Shown: positions 51,101 to 62,867 of the stretch, one piece after another
Numbering within the stretch: position 1 is the stretch's first letter
Layout: every line of letters begins with the position of its first letter
Source: Trichoplusia ni
Taxonomy: Eukaryota; Arthropoda; Insecta; Lepidoptera; Noctuidae
Reading direction: 5' to 3'
NCBI RefSeq assembly: GCF_003590095.1
Contig: NC_039479.1
Location: forward strand, 11,594,001 to 11,658,000
Length of the DNA: 64,000 nucleotides
Program-made: the position numbers and the translations under genes
The notes under the pieces: generated by a model
The model's database searches: none
The model's input: the letters and a program-made list of their open reading frames with translations, nothing else
Told to the model about the DNA's origin: nothing

Positions 51101-54100
51101 TTTTATATTCCGTCGTTAAGTAATTGAGTTTGTGTATTTAGAAGCAGAATACGAAGTCTTGTATGCTTTAAGTATGTTTTTAAAGCAAATAATCTTTTTT
51201 CTGGGTAAAAATATAAAAGTAATAAATATAGACGAATTGATAAACTCCTCCTTTTTAAGTTGGATAAAAAAGACGTGTCTTGAGACATAACACCTCGACC
51301 TTCAAGGAGTCCTTTTAAACGACTCTATTTTTCTATTTTGAATTAGTTATCATTGAAATACTTGTTTCGCTTGTAATTTTCTTATTGTTAGAATGTCAAT
51401 CAACATGTTATATTTTAAGTAAATGTCATTCGAAACAAAACACAAAAATTACAGTTAATTTTAGAAATGACACTGTCTGAAAACAAGTATTGTTTCTATC
51501 CATACATTCGAACTGTTTGTTACGAGAGCTAAAACCTAACTTAAATTGGAAATTCAAGTATTTTACGAACACAAAGTTTTACGACTCGAGATCGACTTCA
51601 AAAGCACCAGACTATAAAACAGTTTTAATACTTAAGTATTCATCTGATTCGGCTTATACGCTCCCTTTACGTGTCAAAATCAGACATAATCTTGCGTGCC
51701 AGCCTTCCAGATGTTTCTAAAGAGCTTATAAACAGGCTACACTGTGGTAAAACTTGGTATTACTTTTGATTTAGGTCTCAGGTACGGGAGTCACGTCTAA
51801 CACATCAGTGTGATATGATAAATACTTCCTACTACTGACCGTCATTTATTTCAGTTTGAAGTGTCGTTTTTTTTCGTTCTAGTTTTGAATGGCCCGTTTT
51901 GCGTGTTTAAGTTTTCTATTTTAACTACAAACTTTTTTCTCTTTCACCTTAAATTAGATATAGCCCAAAAAATATGATATTTTTGGCGAGATCGGATTGT
52001 GCCTGTCGATTTTTGCTTTGAAATGAGAGCATTCCAAAACTGCATAAAATCTCAGAAAGGGTGATATTTTTATATCAATGAAATAATTTTTTCACGGTCA
52101 TATGATACAAACAGAAATTATAACTCTTTAAATCATTGGATAACTGCTAGCCATCCATAACAAAAAAACTTCAAAAATGTCACTGTAATTCACTAGTAAC
52201 AGAAAGATTTGCTAAATTGATAGCCCAATTTATCTAAACTTTATCTAATCAAATAAAAAAATGATATATTTTAAACATCAGCTATTTATAGCATTTGATA
52301 AATCGATTCTACTATTGACAGTTAAACGAGTTTCTATTCAAAAGAACATACAATTACAACTAATATTTCGGTTTTCAATTACGCGTTCGAATTTCAAATA
52401 GAGTTTTTATTCGAATCTGTAGAACTTTATGTTATTCCAAAATTGAAATATAGGCTGAGAGAGGCTAGTCTCTTGGAATAATGCTATTTTCATTTTATTG
52501 TTATTTTAAAACTTCATAGACATAAACGTTAGGTATGTCTATTGTCTATCGTTAATGTCTATTCTATCTTTAAACAAAGGCTTGGATTTATCAAGAATGT
52601 CTACTGTTCGGTATTGATTGATTGTTTTAGATAATAAGGGCAAGATTATGTTTACTATCATGGTGAGATAATACCGTTAAAGCATATTTTCTGAGGATTT
52701 TGAATTGAAATAAAATTGAGTTTTTTTTTAATAGTTGTGTCATACGTTGTTGTTGGGTACCATCTGATAGCTGTGATTGGTAACTAAATAACAAATTATA
52801 ATAGTTTGGTAGTCATGTGATAAATAATATTGTATCTTGATATTATTTTAGAAAAGAAATGTAATTTAATAGTAGTGTACAATCCGCAATAATCTTACTT
52901 TAAATATAATGGAAGACCCCTACAGCTAATAATTGTCAAATTGCTTGCACAGACAGAGGAGTCATTACAACGCCTAACCCAGAGAGCTCGAAGTGTCTGG
53001 GTTCCATTCCCCATTAGGACAAGCATTCAATTTAGCGTGATCCACTACTGGTTGTTCTAAGTCAGGGAATCTTTGTGCATGTGATTTGAATTTTTGTGAA
53101 ACCCCGAGCATCATAGAGATTCAATTCTTTAATGCGGGAGTAGTTTATTAAAAAAGTAAGTTTACAAAACTACGTAGTTTTACCCTGAGAGGATAAATAA
53201 GACTTGATAATCATTTTAACTGACATCCATTCAATACTTATTCATAGTTCCAAGACCTTGTGAGGCAACAAGATCTGTTAGTACTTAATTATGCCCTACA
53301 CATAAACATGGCCACTTATGTTGAGAGTTCTCGTTGCAGACAATTGTGAGATAAACTACCTCATTACAATGTTATGATTACTAATTTATTCTGATAATAA
53401 CCACTAATGTCTGTATCATAATAATTAAGTATTGGATTTGTTTGTGTTGAGACAACCTTCAACTGTAAAAAGGATACAGGTTTGAGATTTAATTTTTTTT
53501 TCAAATTTTAGTCTTCCGTAAGGCAAACAGTATTTGTATGCGTTCTAGTTATTTCTTTTGTCACTGCGATTGCAGTAAACATGCTCACGCGCATGTGCAC
53601 GGTTTCCTGTGGCTCCACAACGGCGCAAACAAGATAATTTTAAATAGTTAAGTTAAATACATTTTTATCTCTACGTAAAGTCACTTTCGAACTGTAACCG
53701 ATATGAATTGATTTCCAGTGTTAGCACACTTCAATGCTTGAATTTTTACGTATCTATGTGATTGTCGGAATATAAATGAGTTTGATTTGTTTAGTAGGTA
53801 CTTTAGATTTAGTAGTTTTATGAGACAACACAAATAAACGTTAAAAGACCAAGTAAAGTTTTTTAGATAGAATCTTACAATCGAATGACAGTGTTAAGTC
53901 AAGGAACATCTTTTAACGGCTTATTGGACGATTCGCACGAATTTAACTCGCACCAAACGTGCTAATCGACTCCTTTAAAACATATTATTTTTTCTGTAGT
54001 CAATTCGCACGAATTTCATTTATTAGCGTGCGAATCGACACCCTCACAAATATGTAGTAGGCTATTCGCACACATATTGTTTTTTTATGAAATACAGTTA

Positions 54101-56734
54101 AGATAAAATACACTTGAGCACAGAAGTAGTAAGGTCAAATATGTTTTACTCGTAATAGATAGAAAATAAAAACACAATCTATAATCTATATCTATTACTA
54201 ATATATAAAGCTGAAGAGTTTGTTTGTTTGAACGCGCTAATCTCAGGAACTACTGGTCCAAATTGAAAAAATATTTTTGTGTTGAATAGACCATTCATCG
54301 AGGAAGGCTTTAGGCTATATACCATCACGCTGCGACTAATAGGAGCGGAGATACAATGGAAAATGTAAAAAAACACAGGGCAGGTATAAATATAACATAA
54401 CCCCACGGGGACGAAGTCGCGGGCAACAGCTAGTCAACAATATCTGTATTAAAATTAAAACTAAGTACTAAACATCTTCTAAGCTCGTGGTTTGAGCCTT
54501 AAAAATGAGCAAATATCGATCACAGAATAATAAATAAGTGTCACTAACAAACTACTAGTCCACTAACCGCGTAATAAAAAATAAAAGTACCAAAAATTTA
54601 CATTTTTTTTTACATTACACAAACATTTACTTTTTTAATAAGGTAGGTATATATGTATATAATTAACAACTTTTTCTTATATTTATTAGTGATGAACATT
54701 TGGTACAACAAAAACATGTTAATGTTTTTCAGAAGTGTACCTAAAATACACAGTTCTCATAATTATAACAATAAAACTTTTAATCATAAAACTAGAACTA
54801 GGGCTATAATCACAATTTGAATCACAGATTTTTCTTTAAAATAACGTACAAAAGTGACTAAACTTTTATATGTATACAACTAACAAATCAACAATAATAA
54901 ATCAAGTCATAACAATAATAAAATGCTTACTTCTTATTTATATATAACAGGTTAAAAAATGTTGATATGCCACGTTTTAAGTAATTATTATTATCACTTA
55001 TTCCATACAGATCTTTCTTACTTTCAAGTAAATATCTGCTGTTTAAACTTCGATTATTTTTTGTTTTTATTTCAGTGATGGCTGAATACGACTGTACTTT
55101 AATTTATTTAAACCTTAAAATGAAATGTGTGCGAATAGCCCACTACATATTTGTGAGGGTGTCGATTCGCACGCCAATAAATGAAATTCGTGCGAATCGA
55201 CTACAGAAAAAATAATATGTTTTAAAGGAGTCGATTCGCACCTTTCGTGCGAATTAAATTCGTGCGAATCGTCCAATAAGCCCTTTTAACATGCCGCCAT
55301 TTTATTTTCAGTATCAACATGTGTGAATGTATGATGAGGCAAGTTCTTAATTTTGCCCTTTATATAATAGATCCAAAATAACGGTGGTAAGAAAACGGCA
55401 CATTGCCTTATGCACAGTTATGAAAACACCGTTATTTCGACTATTATGTGTGAATCTCAGTTATAATGACGGAACAGCACATCAAAAAAGAATGTTCAAG
55501 TATAATTACTACTACGACCGCAAAACAAAAACGGTGTGTCGTCACTTTTTTCTTTTTTTAATAACCAAAAGGTTGTCTCCGTCGTTTCCGTTCTCCAATA
55601 GAAGTTTGGTCGATTCGAAAATCAAATGTCTGGTATTGAGTTATCATTAGTGCCACTATCTGATAACGTATCTTGAATGCACGCTCTGTCATGTCATAGC
55701 AATATCGATGTAAAAAAACTATATTTAAGAACACCGGGTGAACATAACCTTTAGTTTCTAAAGCTATTTAGCCTAAGATTAATACTAAACCCATTCACGT
55801 GGAACAGTAAATAATAATATTGTAGGTAAGCGACTCTACAATCATGTTTAATGAAGCGAAATAATTAGAATAAGGAATATATTATTTCGAAAGCATATCA
55901 TTAAGAGTCTTACGAGTTTACTTTACTTAACAATTAAAACCCTACAATAATTATGTTATTCCACATCAGTATTCTGTTTTTTTTATCCAACGCAAGCGAC
56001 CGACGTGAACCGAAAAATAAAAAACTGCATTCGTTAGATTAATGTTTACGGTTTCTATCTCTGTCTGTCAAGCGAGAGAAAAGGGACAGCGATAACACCA
56101 AACTAGCTTTGAGTTACGTCAAGATAAAAAAAAATATTTAACAGAATTTTGAAATGTTATGTGTCGACGAAAACAGTGGCCTTTGTTAACGAACGTTCAT
56201 TTTATTCTTTAGTAGTTTTCACATTCAAATTCAAAACACAATGTACCGGCACAAGTTAGACGTAAATATTATTTGAAACATACAGACTATTTCACATCGC
56301 AGTGATTTCAATTGTAACATCAGGAAACTGTTAAGTTCTTACTTCATCATTACCAATAGCAATCAAATGACTAGGCACACTTTATTGCGCACGAGCATAA
56401 CCTTAATACTCGCTAGCCGGTATAACCCTACCAATTTGGATAGACACTCACCGGGGCCGTAAAATCTCTTTCCTCTGGTTACATCGAAAATTGTTCCGAG
56501 TACAGCGAGTAGTACTCTGCCGTCCGGTTGAGTACCATCGTATTGCTTCAATTCGGCTACCGTTAGATCCTTCCTGAGTTTGGGAAGTCTTGGAGGAGGT
56601 GCAGCCACTGTCACTTCGCTTTCAAAGTTAGATTTGACAATTTTATACACGAGGTACACAATAATAGCTATTAACACAATGTTCAATGGGCTCATGAGTT
56701 CTTCCCATATCGTGGGAGAGCTTGTTTCTGCCAT
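48083..56734 (-). CDS. PGRMC1: PGRMC1-like membrane-associated progesterone receptor component (3 exons)
   Basis: The coding sequence joins 56734-56452, 49103-48954 and 48174-48083 (283+150+92 = 525 nt, 174 residues plus TAG). Seen: a short N-terminus, a hydrophobic anchor at about residues 17-33, a proline-rich linker (44-51), then a cytochrome-b5-like domain from about residue 55 to 155. The family signature FYGPGGPY lies at 91-98; Y92, Y98 and Y147 sit where human PGRMC1 has Y107, Y113 (axial heme ligand) and Y164. The acidic tail has YSDDE at 163-167, matching the family's CK2-type phosphorylation site. Known for the family: single-pass ER/membrane heme proteins that bind cytochrome P450s and influence sterol metabolism; the Drosophila homologue is MSBP. 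Length is somewhat short of the vertebrate proteins (about 195 residues), mostly in the N-terminus and tail. Both introns are phase 1 with GT-AG ends. Family assignment is firm; the physiological role here is inferred. Confidence 0.95.
48175..48953 (-). other. PGRMC1 intron 2 (779 bp)
   Basis: Phase-1 intron with GTAATG donor and TTACAG acceptor. It is AT-rich, and I see no repeat or exon in it. Confidence 0.9.
48954..49103 (-). CDS. PGRMC1: PGRMC1 coding exon 2 (heme-pocket core)
   Basis: The acceptor is a pyrimidine-biased TTTAAATTTCCAG ending at 49104; the donor is GTAATG at 48953. The exon is 150 nt and encodes the remainder of G95 to R144 plus one base. It holds GPYSAFAGKDATRGLAT, which is the part of the b5 fold around the axial tyrosine Y98, and the EYDDCSDLT stretch that matches the family's EYDDLSDLT. 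Phase 1 on both sides means the exon is symmetric and could be skipped without changing frame. Confidence 0.95.
50473..50654 (+). mobile_element. tRNA-derived SINE
   Basis: A box TAGCCTAGTGG (50477-50487) fits TRGYNNANNNG, and B box GGTTCAATCC (50530-50539) lies at tRNA-like spacing. The body ends CCCGCCGCGACACAGGAATT AAATTCC..., with a T13 run at 50642-50654 that could serve as a pol III stop or is part of the tail. It lies in PGRMC1 intron 1, opposite to the gene. It is the best-preserved SINE in the window. Confidence 0.75.
52940..53160 (+). mobile_element. Diverged tRNA-type SINE
   Basis: GTCTGGGTTCCATTCCCCAT (B box) is followed by GCGTGATCCACTACTGGTTG TTCTAAGTCAGGG...CTTTGTGCATGTGATTTGAA TTTTTGTGAAACCCC. 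The order matches the SINE at 50473, with the GTGATCCAC segment that the latter lacks. The A box has decayed. Located in PGRMC1 intron 1. Confidence 0.6.
53918..55282. mobile_element. 1365-bp non-autonomous DNA transposon with 158-bp terminal inverted repeats
   Basis: Arms 53918-54075 and 55125-55282 pair without gaps and with few mismatches, starting GGCTTATTGGACGATTCGCA. An exact 8-bp duplication, CTTTTAAC, flanks it (53910-53917, 55283-55290). Each arm carries several ATTCGCACGAA-type palindromic motifs, probably transposase-binding sites. The interior is AT-rich, with no transposase, and holds a Helitron (54191-54433). An 8-bp duplication occurs in hAT, P and Merlin elements; the long arms fit none of them plainly. 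It lies within PGRMC1 intron 1. Confidence 0.85.
54191..54433 (+). mobile_element. Non-autonomous Helitron, family 1 copy C (nested)
   Basis: TCTATTACTAATATATAAAG to CGGGGACGAAGTCGCGGGC, then AACAGCTAG and T, inside the 1365-bp transposon. It retains the GAACGCGCTAATCTCAGGAA CTACTGGTCC segment that copy A has lost (compare 1253-1270). The open frame 54179-54406 on the opposite strand, and its twin at 1214-1405, arise only from the repeat. Confidence 0.82.
56452..56734 (-). CDS. PGRMC1: PGRMC1 coding exon 1 (membrane anchor and first half of the heme domain)
   Basis: Encodes residues 1-94 and the first base of codon 95. The ATG at 56734-56732 is the first in frame and gives the expected start shortly before the anchor helix. 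The exon ends ...GGCCCCG followed by the donor GTGAGTG at 56451. Reading through the donor gives ECLSKLV instead of the family GPYxxFAG sequence, which confirms the splice. It contains the b5-domain opening (LTVAELKQYDG, then VLLAVLGTIFDVT). Confidence 0.95.
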
Positions 56735-56870
56735 TTTGATACGTGTGCTTGCGTCGGCGGCGGTTACTAAACTGCTCTATCGTCACTTTATCAAGCCTCT
56801 AGTAAGGTCAGCGCGTGTGTCGTCAGTAGTGTGTTTTAAAACTCGACGCCGACGGGATATTTACTGATTT
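56735..56870 (-). promoter_or_regulatory. PGRMC1 5' UTR and probable core promoter
   Basis: About 135 bp upstream of the ATG are clearly richer in G+C and CpG than the surroundings (GCGTCGGCGGCGG, CGACGCCGACGGG), as expected of a housekeeping-type 5' UTR/promoter. On the minus strand a TCAGT arthropod-initiator-like match lies at 56867-56863, about 130 nt before the ATG. No TATA box is obvious. The exact transcription start is inferred. Confidence 0.45.
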
Positions 56871-57591
56871 TCGTAATGTGAGACCGTGGTTTTTATGACA
56901 ATTCTTGTTTATCACAACTGCTTCGCATTGTCATGCAGAGATATCGTTCGAGTTACTGATTTTACACTGATTACTTCAAGAGTAAGAACTTCATTGCTGT
57001 CACCGTGTTTATGTACCTAATGGCGACAGGTTTAAATCTTAGGATCATTAGCTGCACTATTATATTCTTCTATAAGTTATTATGGCGTATTTGTGTTGCT
57101 CTCCTTTGTGTCATTAAGATTTCTAATGGACTATTACAATAATCTTTGGATTCTTGGAAAGCATTTGCTAATGACTTTTACTGAGTAATTATTATAAATA
57201 TTAAAATTTTAATCCTTTTTCTATTACTTTAGTAGTTTCTATTAGTTTAGTTTATATATTTAGTTTTATAATTAATAAATAAAAATAAAATATACTTATT
57301 TCTTTTGAACTTACTTATGTTTTTATTTTTAAGGGACTATCTAGACAAGTTTTTTTTAACTTTTATGTTACATACAACGTTAATTTGTATCTATGCGTAT
57401 AACATGATTAGACTATTTTTTGAAGCATAATTAATAAGTATACTCATGATCATATTGAAATTTTACTTGCCTATTTTAAAGTATATTAATACGATGGCCA
57501 TACAATAATATGGTACTTTTAACCAGCGCCGATGGACACTTCTGGGTTCCTCGTCTCTATCATAATCTCTACCTATTCGTTTATGATCTTA

Positions 57592-57630
57592 CTAGCTGTT
57601 GCCCGCGACTTTGTCTGCGTGATTCTCAAG
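57592..57630 (-). repeat. Helitron 3' terminus (minus strand)
   Basis: On the minus strand CACGCAGACAAAGTCGCGGG C, then AACAGCTAG and T. This is the same hairpin plus CTAG terminus as family 1. I cannot find the matching 5' TC end, so the copy is truncated or too diverged to follow. Confidence 0.6.
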
Positions 57631-57869
57631 ATGTGAAAAACTATGAAGTTTAATAATAACGATCATCTCAAAAATGTAATGCAATATTGAAAATGAAACA
57701 CTTTTTTATATTTTAAGCTTGCTTTTTTATTTCTAAATTATAATGAATCTTGAGCGGCCCAAAGACTATCAAATGTTTGAATCAAACACATTTCATCGTT
57801 TACGATACTATCCTGGTGTCAAATATTTCACAGCTGTTTTAATGACTTTTTCTTATTTAATCCCAAAAC

Positions 57870-57992
57870 GAGGGGTTTATAACTTTGATATACCTGCCTG
57901 CCTGTCTGTCTGCGACATCATAGCTTCCGAACGAATTGAACTATTTTAATTTAAACGTGAATTATGTGCGAGTGTTCGTTGAGACATGTTTG
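57870..57992 (+). repeat. Interspersed repeat, same type as 23950
   Basis: CCTGCCTGCCTGTCTGTCTG CGACATCATAGCTTCCGAACG...GACATGTTTGACAAATCG. Similar order to 23950-24085. Confidence 0.45.
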
Positions 57993-58184
57993 ACAAATCG
58001 AGCCGTTTAAAAATGGGCGGGGGGGGGGGGTGCAAGTAGAAAAAAATAACAGAAGGTATAACTCAGTCTTAGCACTTCTGCTAAAAATGATTTACTTTCG
58101 AAATTTTCCATTTACTAATTGGGTAGGTTATGATTTTCGAGCACGTCTGTTCTTGGGCCGGAAATTACACACCTGAAATTGCTA

Positions 58185-58751
58185 TAGTCCGATTATTAAT
58201 TCGAGGCAGTAAAATGACATTTCCAGTGTGGTAGGTTTTTAATCCCAAATAAATAGTGATGTGTTAGAATCGACTTATTACAATCAAAAGTTTGTCGAGC
58301 TTACATTTTTTTATTCAGATATCAAATGAGCTCTGTATAAAAAATATATATTTACGACAAATTATCAAAAGACATGCACGGTGACTGTTTTTAAATGTAA
58401 AAAAAAAAATATTAATTTAAATTTATAAAATTAAAGCCAAATGCGGTGCTGGAAGATGAAGCACCTTACCATGCAAGAAAAGTCGAGCGCATCCAACTCC
58501 AAACTGGATGAATTCTGACATTATGCATTGGTTGGATGAAAAACAAATTTAATATCAACTTACAATTATAAAAGATCAATTAATAGAAATAGTAAATTTT
58601 TGATACATAGTAAAATAAAGCATGACTAAATGTCATCGTCGTAGTAAGATTTCTAAACATCACTATTGTAGCGGGTCACCCTTTTTTGCCTTTTTTGTAT
58701 AAATGACAGTTGTAATTGTCATTTTACTGCCTCGAATTAAAAATCGGACTA
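58185..58751. mobile_element. 567-bp MITE with TA-type target site
   Basis: Left end TAGTCCGATTATTAATTCGA GGCAGTAAAATGACA and its inverted copy at the right end (about 36 bp, few mismatches) are flanked by TA on both sides (58183-58184, 58752-58753). TA duplication and these ends suggest a Tc1/mariner-type MITE; that class is inferred. There is no transposase. Confidence 0.7.
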
Positions 58752-60439
58752 TAGACGGATTATGACAGTGATTATGAGGTATCATAAAATTATTATTGTA
58801 CTGTAACCAGAGAGGTAAACCAGAACCATATTACTAAGGCCCCGGTGTCCGTTTGTCTGTCTGTCACCTGGCTGTTTCTCAGGAACAGTGATAGCCAGAC
58901 AGTTGTTTTTTTCACACACGATGTTTTCTGACGATATAAAGAAGATGTCAAATTATTTTTGTGGACGGAGCTGGTGAAGTGAGAGTCGGGCTCGGTAACT
59001 GTGGATGTTACATAGTGTCATAAGATATAAGATTTTGCAAAATTGCGCCCAGATAAACGGTTTCCTGAAACACGTTATGTTTGATTGTCCTCTTAATATT
59101 AAAACTGATCTTCCTCACAATCATTTGGAATATTTCCAAAATAAAAAAGTTGGTAAACGTGTTATCTTGGCCCCCTGGTGTTTTGATCATGATTTGCCTT
59201 TAAATTGCTGATAAATAAATAGCGTCTTTTTTTTAAATTGACAATGACAAAAATCTAAAGTATAGGATATGAGTAATTTTTGATGTTATGACAAAACAAA
59301 ATATGAACATAAAAGTGACTTCATATGCATGAGTTCTATTTACTGTACCAATTTACAAAGAAAAATTGCGTATTTTATTCGTTACCCTACCTGACGATCA
59401 TTGAAGTAAAATACCTACCGTCATCCCTACTGCATAAATGGAACTTAAATAAAGACTACATGAGGTTGGTTATGAGGTTACGCTGTCGATACCGACAGCC
59501 AAAATGATTTTTCCAGACCTTGTATGACGGATGTAAGTGCTGATAGCTACACGCTATTATCAGCCTTACTGGGGAAATTTCCAAAAATATGTTCCTAATC
59601 CTCGTCGGCTTAGGGATCTCAGAAACTCCCCCTGTTTTTATCAGGCTACGAAAGAAGAAAATTTTAAATAAGTAGAAATTACAATAAATTGTTAAAGGAG
59701 TTTTTGGAAGGACCATGTGTGCGGTCTCTATAATGGCGGATGTACACCGATCAAATCGTTAAAATATTGAAAAATCCCAGGTATCAGTAGACATTATTCT
59801 ATCAATAGATACATAATGTCTATTCATTGATAGCTTTGGTCTTATAGATCTTTCACATTGCATACCTATTATGCAGTTTTTATGCAAGTTTTCTTATCCC
59901 AAATACTTTTGGCCTATGTAATGTTGCAAAAAGAAAAAAAAAAATGTTGCTAGTTGTTACAGATGAACCAAGGTAATAATTAACTGTGTCGTTCAGTAAT
60001 TTTTTGTTATGCATAATTATAGATGAGATCAATGTGAACTACATGCAACTTTGGGTTGAGTGTCACTACGAATGTTTTGATCTTGAAGTAGCTTCGCCAA
60101 CATTACCGAGCTAAAAACATATACATATACATTTGAACTTGAGTAATTTTAGTGCATCAATAAAAATAAAAATAATTTAAGTTCCTTTCTTTCAAGAATG
60201 TACTGATTACGGTAACAATTGCATAAAAAAACGTATTAGTTTATGTTTCTTTTATTTTACTTGTGAAAGAGTCACGGTAGGCCTATATAGACTTGAAAGA
60301 GAATAAAATGACTAATTTTGTGAAAATGATTTATTTTCGAAAAATCCTATTATTGCTCTGCAAAAAGTCTTAAGATAAATAGCGTGATATTTTTTTGTGT
60401 AAATTGATGACCGTGCTGCCTACTACTTAATGGGGTGAA
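58752..60439. other. No supported gene
   Basis: 58832-58905 is a copy of the dispersed repeat with GTGTCCGTTTGTCTGTCTGT CACCTGGCTGTTTCTCAGGAAC. Frames at 59005-59211, 59325-59507 and 59456-59716 show no domain. Confidence 0.5.
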
Positions 60440-60925
60440 AATACACCTCATAATTGTATTACATGATGTTACGGGTGAGTCCAAAAATTTAAAACTTCAC
60501 TGCTCATGCCCCCTGCATAGCAGCGTTATGGTTTTTGTATATTTGTTGTATCATGTGTACGATAAGATTCATGGAAAATTTGAACGAAATATATTCAGTA
60601 GTTTATGAGATAATTTGATATTTGTTTATAGATATAAAAGGCTCCTGCTCACCTCCTGTAACGAAAAGCGGGATAATAAGTAAAAAGTATGTTGACCGGA
60701 CCTCTTGTTGATATTCTCTGAAAATTTGAATCAGATCTATCCAGTACTTTCCGAGATCTTTCCGGACATACATACAGACAAACAGACAAACAGACAAACA
60801 GACAAAAATTCTAAAAATCATATTTTCGGCATCGGAATCGTTCGGAGATCACCCTGCAATTATTCTTTTGTTTAAATATTCAATGTACAGTTTTCACTTT
60901 TCTACAATTTTATTATATGTATAGA
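60440..60925 (+). repeat. Retroelement-like interspersed repeat with (CAGACAAA)4
   Basis: A long AT-rich body with ATTCAGTAGTTTATGAGATA, a four-unit CAGACAAA microsatellite at 60775-60806, then AATTCTAAAAATCATATTTT CGGCATCGGAATCG and a tail ending TACAATTTTATTATATGTAT AGAT. This tail is typical of a dispersed lepidopteran retroelement 3' region. The class is uncertain and there is no coding sequence. Confidence 0.5.
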
Positions 60926-62257
60926 TTTTTAAGATAGTTTTTAAAACTTTTGTTTTATTATTTCTTTAAAACCTTAGGTTTGTCTATAAGCACTATACCA
61001 AAAAAAATTTTATTTGTTCTGTAATGTCATTAAAACAAATAGGTAAGTAGGTAATTATTGTTTTTACATAATCACGATTACACAAACATAATTTAAGAGA
61101 TTCATCATGACCAACAAAAGCGGACAAATACCGAGATTTCGTATAGAAACGTAGATTTAAAAGAAAAACATTTACAAAATTTCTCCCTAATACATCGGAA
61201 CAATCTTCCGAAAAATATTTTCTCGGGGCGAAATATTCTATTTCTTAGTCTTCATAATCTGACATATGATGGACTTAGAGCATTTTGTGAATGGCAAGAA
61301 GTAAATCGTTGACGTGAATAATAATGAGGTTTTAATACTAATATAACTATTTTGAAACGGGTAATAACAGATATTATCGCGGTTTCTTGTTGAGGTTTTA
61401 GTCTCGCCTTTGTATCATGGTCATGGGTAAAATACTGAGGACCTTCGATCAAGACTGTTGCAGTTGTTAAAACGAGACAGTGCTCTACATTGTGTAAAAC
61501 CTTGTCTCTTTTCCACAACAATGTTTGACCAATGTTTTTTAAATTCATCTTACGTATTATATAAGTAATTATCACTTTCTTAAACAGTTGATGAAACCAG
61601 CATATTTAAGAAATTTCTTTTATGCTATAAGAGAGCTCTGCGGATAGTTTAAAAAAATACATCTGGTCGTTTGCTCCCATGCAGAAATGACAAAAGAAGA
61701 GTTGCGTATTTACTTTATAATGATGAGGTTTCTCACTATATTACTAATTGCGTTGTACATGAACGTGTCTACCTACTATAGGTAGTTAACCTGTTCGATG
61801 AACTTTGCTCAATGAAGCAAAATTACAATAATATTGTCGCGTCAGTGTGATTGTTTTATTTATATTTGATAGTAGAAACTTTTTGTTGCTGTCAATTATC
61901 TTATCTTTTTGTAGACGTGGAGCCAATTTCTGATTCTGATTATATTGAGCTAATAGTTAATTTTGAGTAATACTCATTTCAATCCTCTTGATGCAGAATT
62001 TTATGCCTTTTTTTAATTCAAGAAACATTTTGACCAATCCAATAGTTGACATAATAATGTCATCGTCAAATTCTATACAATGTTTTTTTTTGACACGAAT
62101 TATTATCCAATCAGCTAGACAACAATATGTTGACTTACATAATAGAGCAAGAGCCCGTGAACCCCAGACCTTCGTTATTTTATAAAAGCTGAAAGTTTGT
62201 CAGCGCATACTCCCAACCCAGGTAAGAACGATGGACCATTATGAAGTTTGGGTTATA
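60926..62257. other. No supported gene; left flank of the terminal inverted-repeat element
   Basis: AT-rich. The frame 61252-61575 is unremarkable. The element at 62258 may in reality begin somewhat earlier, perhaps near 62180-62190 (ATAAAAGCTGAAAGTTTGTC), but the matching right end lies outside the window. Confidence 0.5.
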
Positions 62258-62775
62258 GTGGCTTAGGCAGGTAAACGGTACTAAAGGTGTGTAAAATACC
62301 GATCTAAATTCGTCAAATAATAAAGTGCGATTTTTTGATATTATCTTCAGAATACTATAAAAAAACCCCCTTTTTCATTGCCAGACACTTCACATCGTGG
62401 CAACCCCTTGCCAGACACCCTTAATGTTCATGAAATTATAGTTTAACTTACGTTATAGTATAAAAGCTGATTTTTATATATAATACTTGGGTAATAAGTA
62501 GATGATGTTTCGTCATTAGCCAGACATTTTTTATAGTTCCAACCCCTTGCCAGACAAGCATGTAGGGTAGCTGTAGGAGCGAGCGCGAGGCAGTATGTAT
62601 ATGAGTGAGTGCGAGTGAGATGGCGAGTTAAGTCTACCGCGATACCTCACTGCGCAGTTGTTATTTCTACTTTTTTTTTATTTATTTATTCAGTTAACAC
62701 AGGTACACGTTATACTTATGACATAGTACAGTGTCTCACAAAACAGTACACACTGTTTGTCTGCGAGATCAAAAG

Positions 62776-62867
62776 TATATAAACTTATAAAAAAAACTTA
62801 AATTATACGTATTATTATATAAACTTATAAAAAAACTTAAATTATACATATTATTATATAAACTTAT
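62776..62867. repeat. 40-bp tandem repeat, about 2.3 units
   Basis: TATATAAACTTATAAAAAAA CTTAAATTATACGTATTAT is repeated with a period of 39-40 bp. It lies about 140 bp upstream of the ATG at 63008 and offers repeated TATATAAA sequences. Confidence 0.75.

Larger units (their letters stand above)
49104..56451 (-). other. PGRMC1 intron 1 (7.35 kb, repeat-filled)
   Basis: Long phase-1 intron between the GTGAGT donor and TTTCCAG acceptor. It contains a tRNA-type SINE (50473-50654), a diverged SINE (52940-53160), and the 1365-bp inverted-repeat transposon with a nested Helitron (53918-55282). I see no further coding exon in it. Open frames at 50366-50977, 51490-51720 and 55384-55650 have no recognisable protein character. 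Confidence 0.9.
56871..58184. other. No supported gene; repeat pieces
   Basis: Contains a minus-strand Helitron 3' end (57592-57630), a dispersed repeat (57870-57992) and a G12 run (58019-58030). The remainder shows nothing. Confidence 0.5.

Noticed and set aside
53910..55290. TTAA-type (piggyBac-like) target duplication, since CTTTTAAC contains TTAA
   Set aside because: Taking only TTAA as the duplication leaves mismatched ends (CGGC versus AAAGGGC). The full 8-bp duplication makes both ends match as GGCTTATTGG.
56580..56867. 95-codon plus-strand frame over the PGRMC1 start
   Set aside because: It is antisense to PGRMC1 exon 1 and its GC-rich 5' UTR, and is fully explained by that gene.
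60775..60806. Regularly spaced short repeat resembling a CRISPR-like array
   Set aside because: It is a simple (CAGACAAA)4 microsatellite in a eukaryotic retro-repeat, with no spacers.
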